A stretch of 64,000 nucleotides of DNA from positions 13,457,375 through 13,521,374 of the forward strand of contig CAIIXF020000005.1 of the NCBI GenBank assembly GCA_903813345.2, read 5' to 3'. This document shows, piece by piece, positions 62,754 through 64,000 of the stretch (position 1 is its first letter; every line of letters begins with the position of its first letter). The notes under the pieces are model-generated. The model saw only the letters and a list, made by a program, of their open reading frames with translations. It made no database searches and was not told the origin of the DNA. This stretch comes from Owenia fusiformis. Lineage: Eukaryota; Annelida; Polychaeta; Sabellida; Oweniidae. The position numbers and the translations under genes were made by a program.

Positions 62754-63840
62754 CATCTGAGATGACAAGTCTGAGACCACAGTGGTGGTCTCCATGACAT
62801 CACAGTGGTCTCTATGACATCACAGTGATTTTTATGCCAATATAAACAGCAATAATTTACTGAAATCATAGTATGATAGAGTGCTCAGATATCATTGAAT
62901 TTACAATGATTACATCCTGTCAGTACACATATCATTCCAAATATTGTCCAAAAAGCACAGAATATTCAAACATGGACCCAATTTTCCCAAAAAATGAAAT
63001 TGAAGAGTTGTTTTATTTTAAATGTATGAGTTGTCTAGAATTTTAAGGGACAAAATATACTGTCTTCCATGGGTCGGTGTAATCCATTTTAAGGGTTTAT
63101 AGGGGTTTTGGGCTTTGCTTTATAATGTTGCCCTTTGTGTTGCTTTCTCAGAATATGACTTAGGATTACCACAAAAAGAACAAACAATTAATTCCCTTGC
63201 TTATTTTGTACATTTTATTTTGCCCAACGACATGTAAGAATAAGCTATACTGCTAAATCCACAAAATGTACATCTTTTATTTTTATATGTGCTGTACATC
63301 AAAGCATTTTATAGCATATTAGCTATTTTTATTCGCTTAAGGTTAGATGATTTGAAAAATGGAACAATATTCTGAGCAGACTTCAAATATGTAGATACGT
63401 AAACAAAAACTTAAATATGCTGGTGCAATATTTTGCACTCTATACCCAATGACTGAGGGTGACTGAAAGTGAAATAAACACTTAACTAAATCACAAATAC
63501 ATTTATTTTTTGTTATTGTTACTTTACAGAGAACAAAATACATTATGGCTATCATATTTCCACCTTCTTCACTGCACTATATTTCATTTATAAACTATTA
63601 TATACATTTTGTTTTACATTTTTCACCTATATATTATTCATATTAATCCTCTTTAATATTATTCTTTTAATGAGATGTACCTGGTGAGGCTACACATGGG
63701 CATAGCCAGGATATAAAATTTAGTGAGGCAAAAGTTGATAGCTGAGGTCAATTTAAGCTAGAGAAGCCGGTAGGCCTATATTACTACCTTTGAAGTTAAT
63801 TTTCACAATTTGAGTGAAACAAATATGTTTCTGCAAAACT
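62754..63840. other. SHQ1 3'UTR and downstream region
   Basis: It is AT-rich DNA after the SHQ1 stop codon. A candidate AATAAA polyadenylation signal is at 63473-63478. A short duplicated CATGACATCACAGTG motif lies at about 62790-62827. No other gene was recognised. Confidence 0.45.
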
Positions 63841-64000
63841 TTCGTAATGCCTCAAAACGTTGGTAATGCCTCCTAAATTTGGTAATGCCTCATAACTTTG
63901 GTAATGCCTCAAAACGTTGGTAATGCCTCCTAAATTTGGTAATGCCTCATAACTTTGGTAATGCCTCAAAACTTTGGTAATGCCTCAAAACCTTGTTAAT
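63841..64000 (+). repeat. 19-bp tandem repeat with 57-bp higher-order structure, running off the window
   Basis: Monomers of the form TTGGTAATGCCTCNNAANN start at 63841 and every 19 bp to 63993. The variable 3' ends cycle as CTAAAT, ATAACT and AAAAC(G/T), so a 57-bp three-monomer unit repeats twice before the phase changes. The array continues past the window end. Confidence 0.92.

Noticed and set aside
63841-64000. CRISPR-like regular repeat
   Set aside because: Repeat units are contiguous with no unique spacers, and this is animal DNA; it is an ordinary tandem repeat.

Overview
The window is animal nuclear DNA, AT-rich, with small coding exons (65 to about 920 bp) separated by GT-AG introns. 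The two named genes are conserved eukaryotic proteins. The many TIR elements, the LINE fragments with a YADD reverse transcriptase and a TRIM-type gene fit a marine-invertebrate-like genome (echinoderm, hemichordate, cephalochordate or mollusc). I cannot name the species.

Layout. Positions 1-22,332 hold no gene I can support, only dispersed repeats, two small TIR elements and microsatellites. Positions 22,333-23,912 (+) are the last three exons of a gene for a cell-surface protein with a Thr/Pro/Glu-rich stalk and a GPI-anchor signal; its 5' part is not identified. Positions 23,913-32,228 are intergenic, with a 54-bp tandem array and several TIR elements. Positions 32,229-37,597 (-) are a complete six-coding-exon gene for a PNPLA8-type patatin phospholipase (677 codons). 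Positions 40,959-62,753 (+) are a complete eleven-coding-exon gene for the H/ACA RNP assembly factor SHQ1 (471 codons).

PNPLA8 and SHQ1 are divergently transcribed. In both, a splice acceptor lies just upstream of the start codon, so their non-coding first exons and promoters should lie between 37,601 and 40,940. The 12.2-kb intron 4 of SHQ1 holds an antisense, apparently single-exon TRIM (RING/B-box/coiled-coil) gene with a one-base frameshift, a LINE reverse-transcriptase fragment and several long inverted repeats. Intron 3 holds another LINE fragment, and intron 9 a 2.4-kb TIR element nested inside a smaller one. The window ends in a 19-bp tandem repeat with a 57-bp higher-order period.

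The non-coding DNA is unusually rich in inverted-repeat elements. One is a 307-bp element made of two consecutive hairpins, present as two same-length copies in opposite orientation about 19.5 kb apart. I saw no operon, CRISPR array, rRNA gene or convincing tRNA gene.
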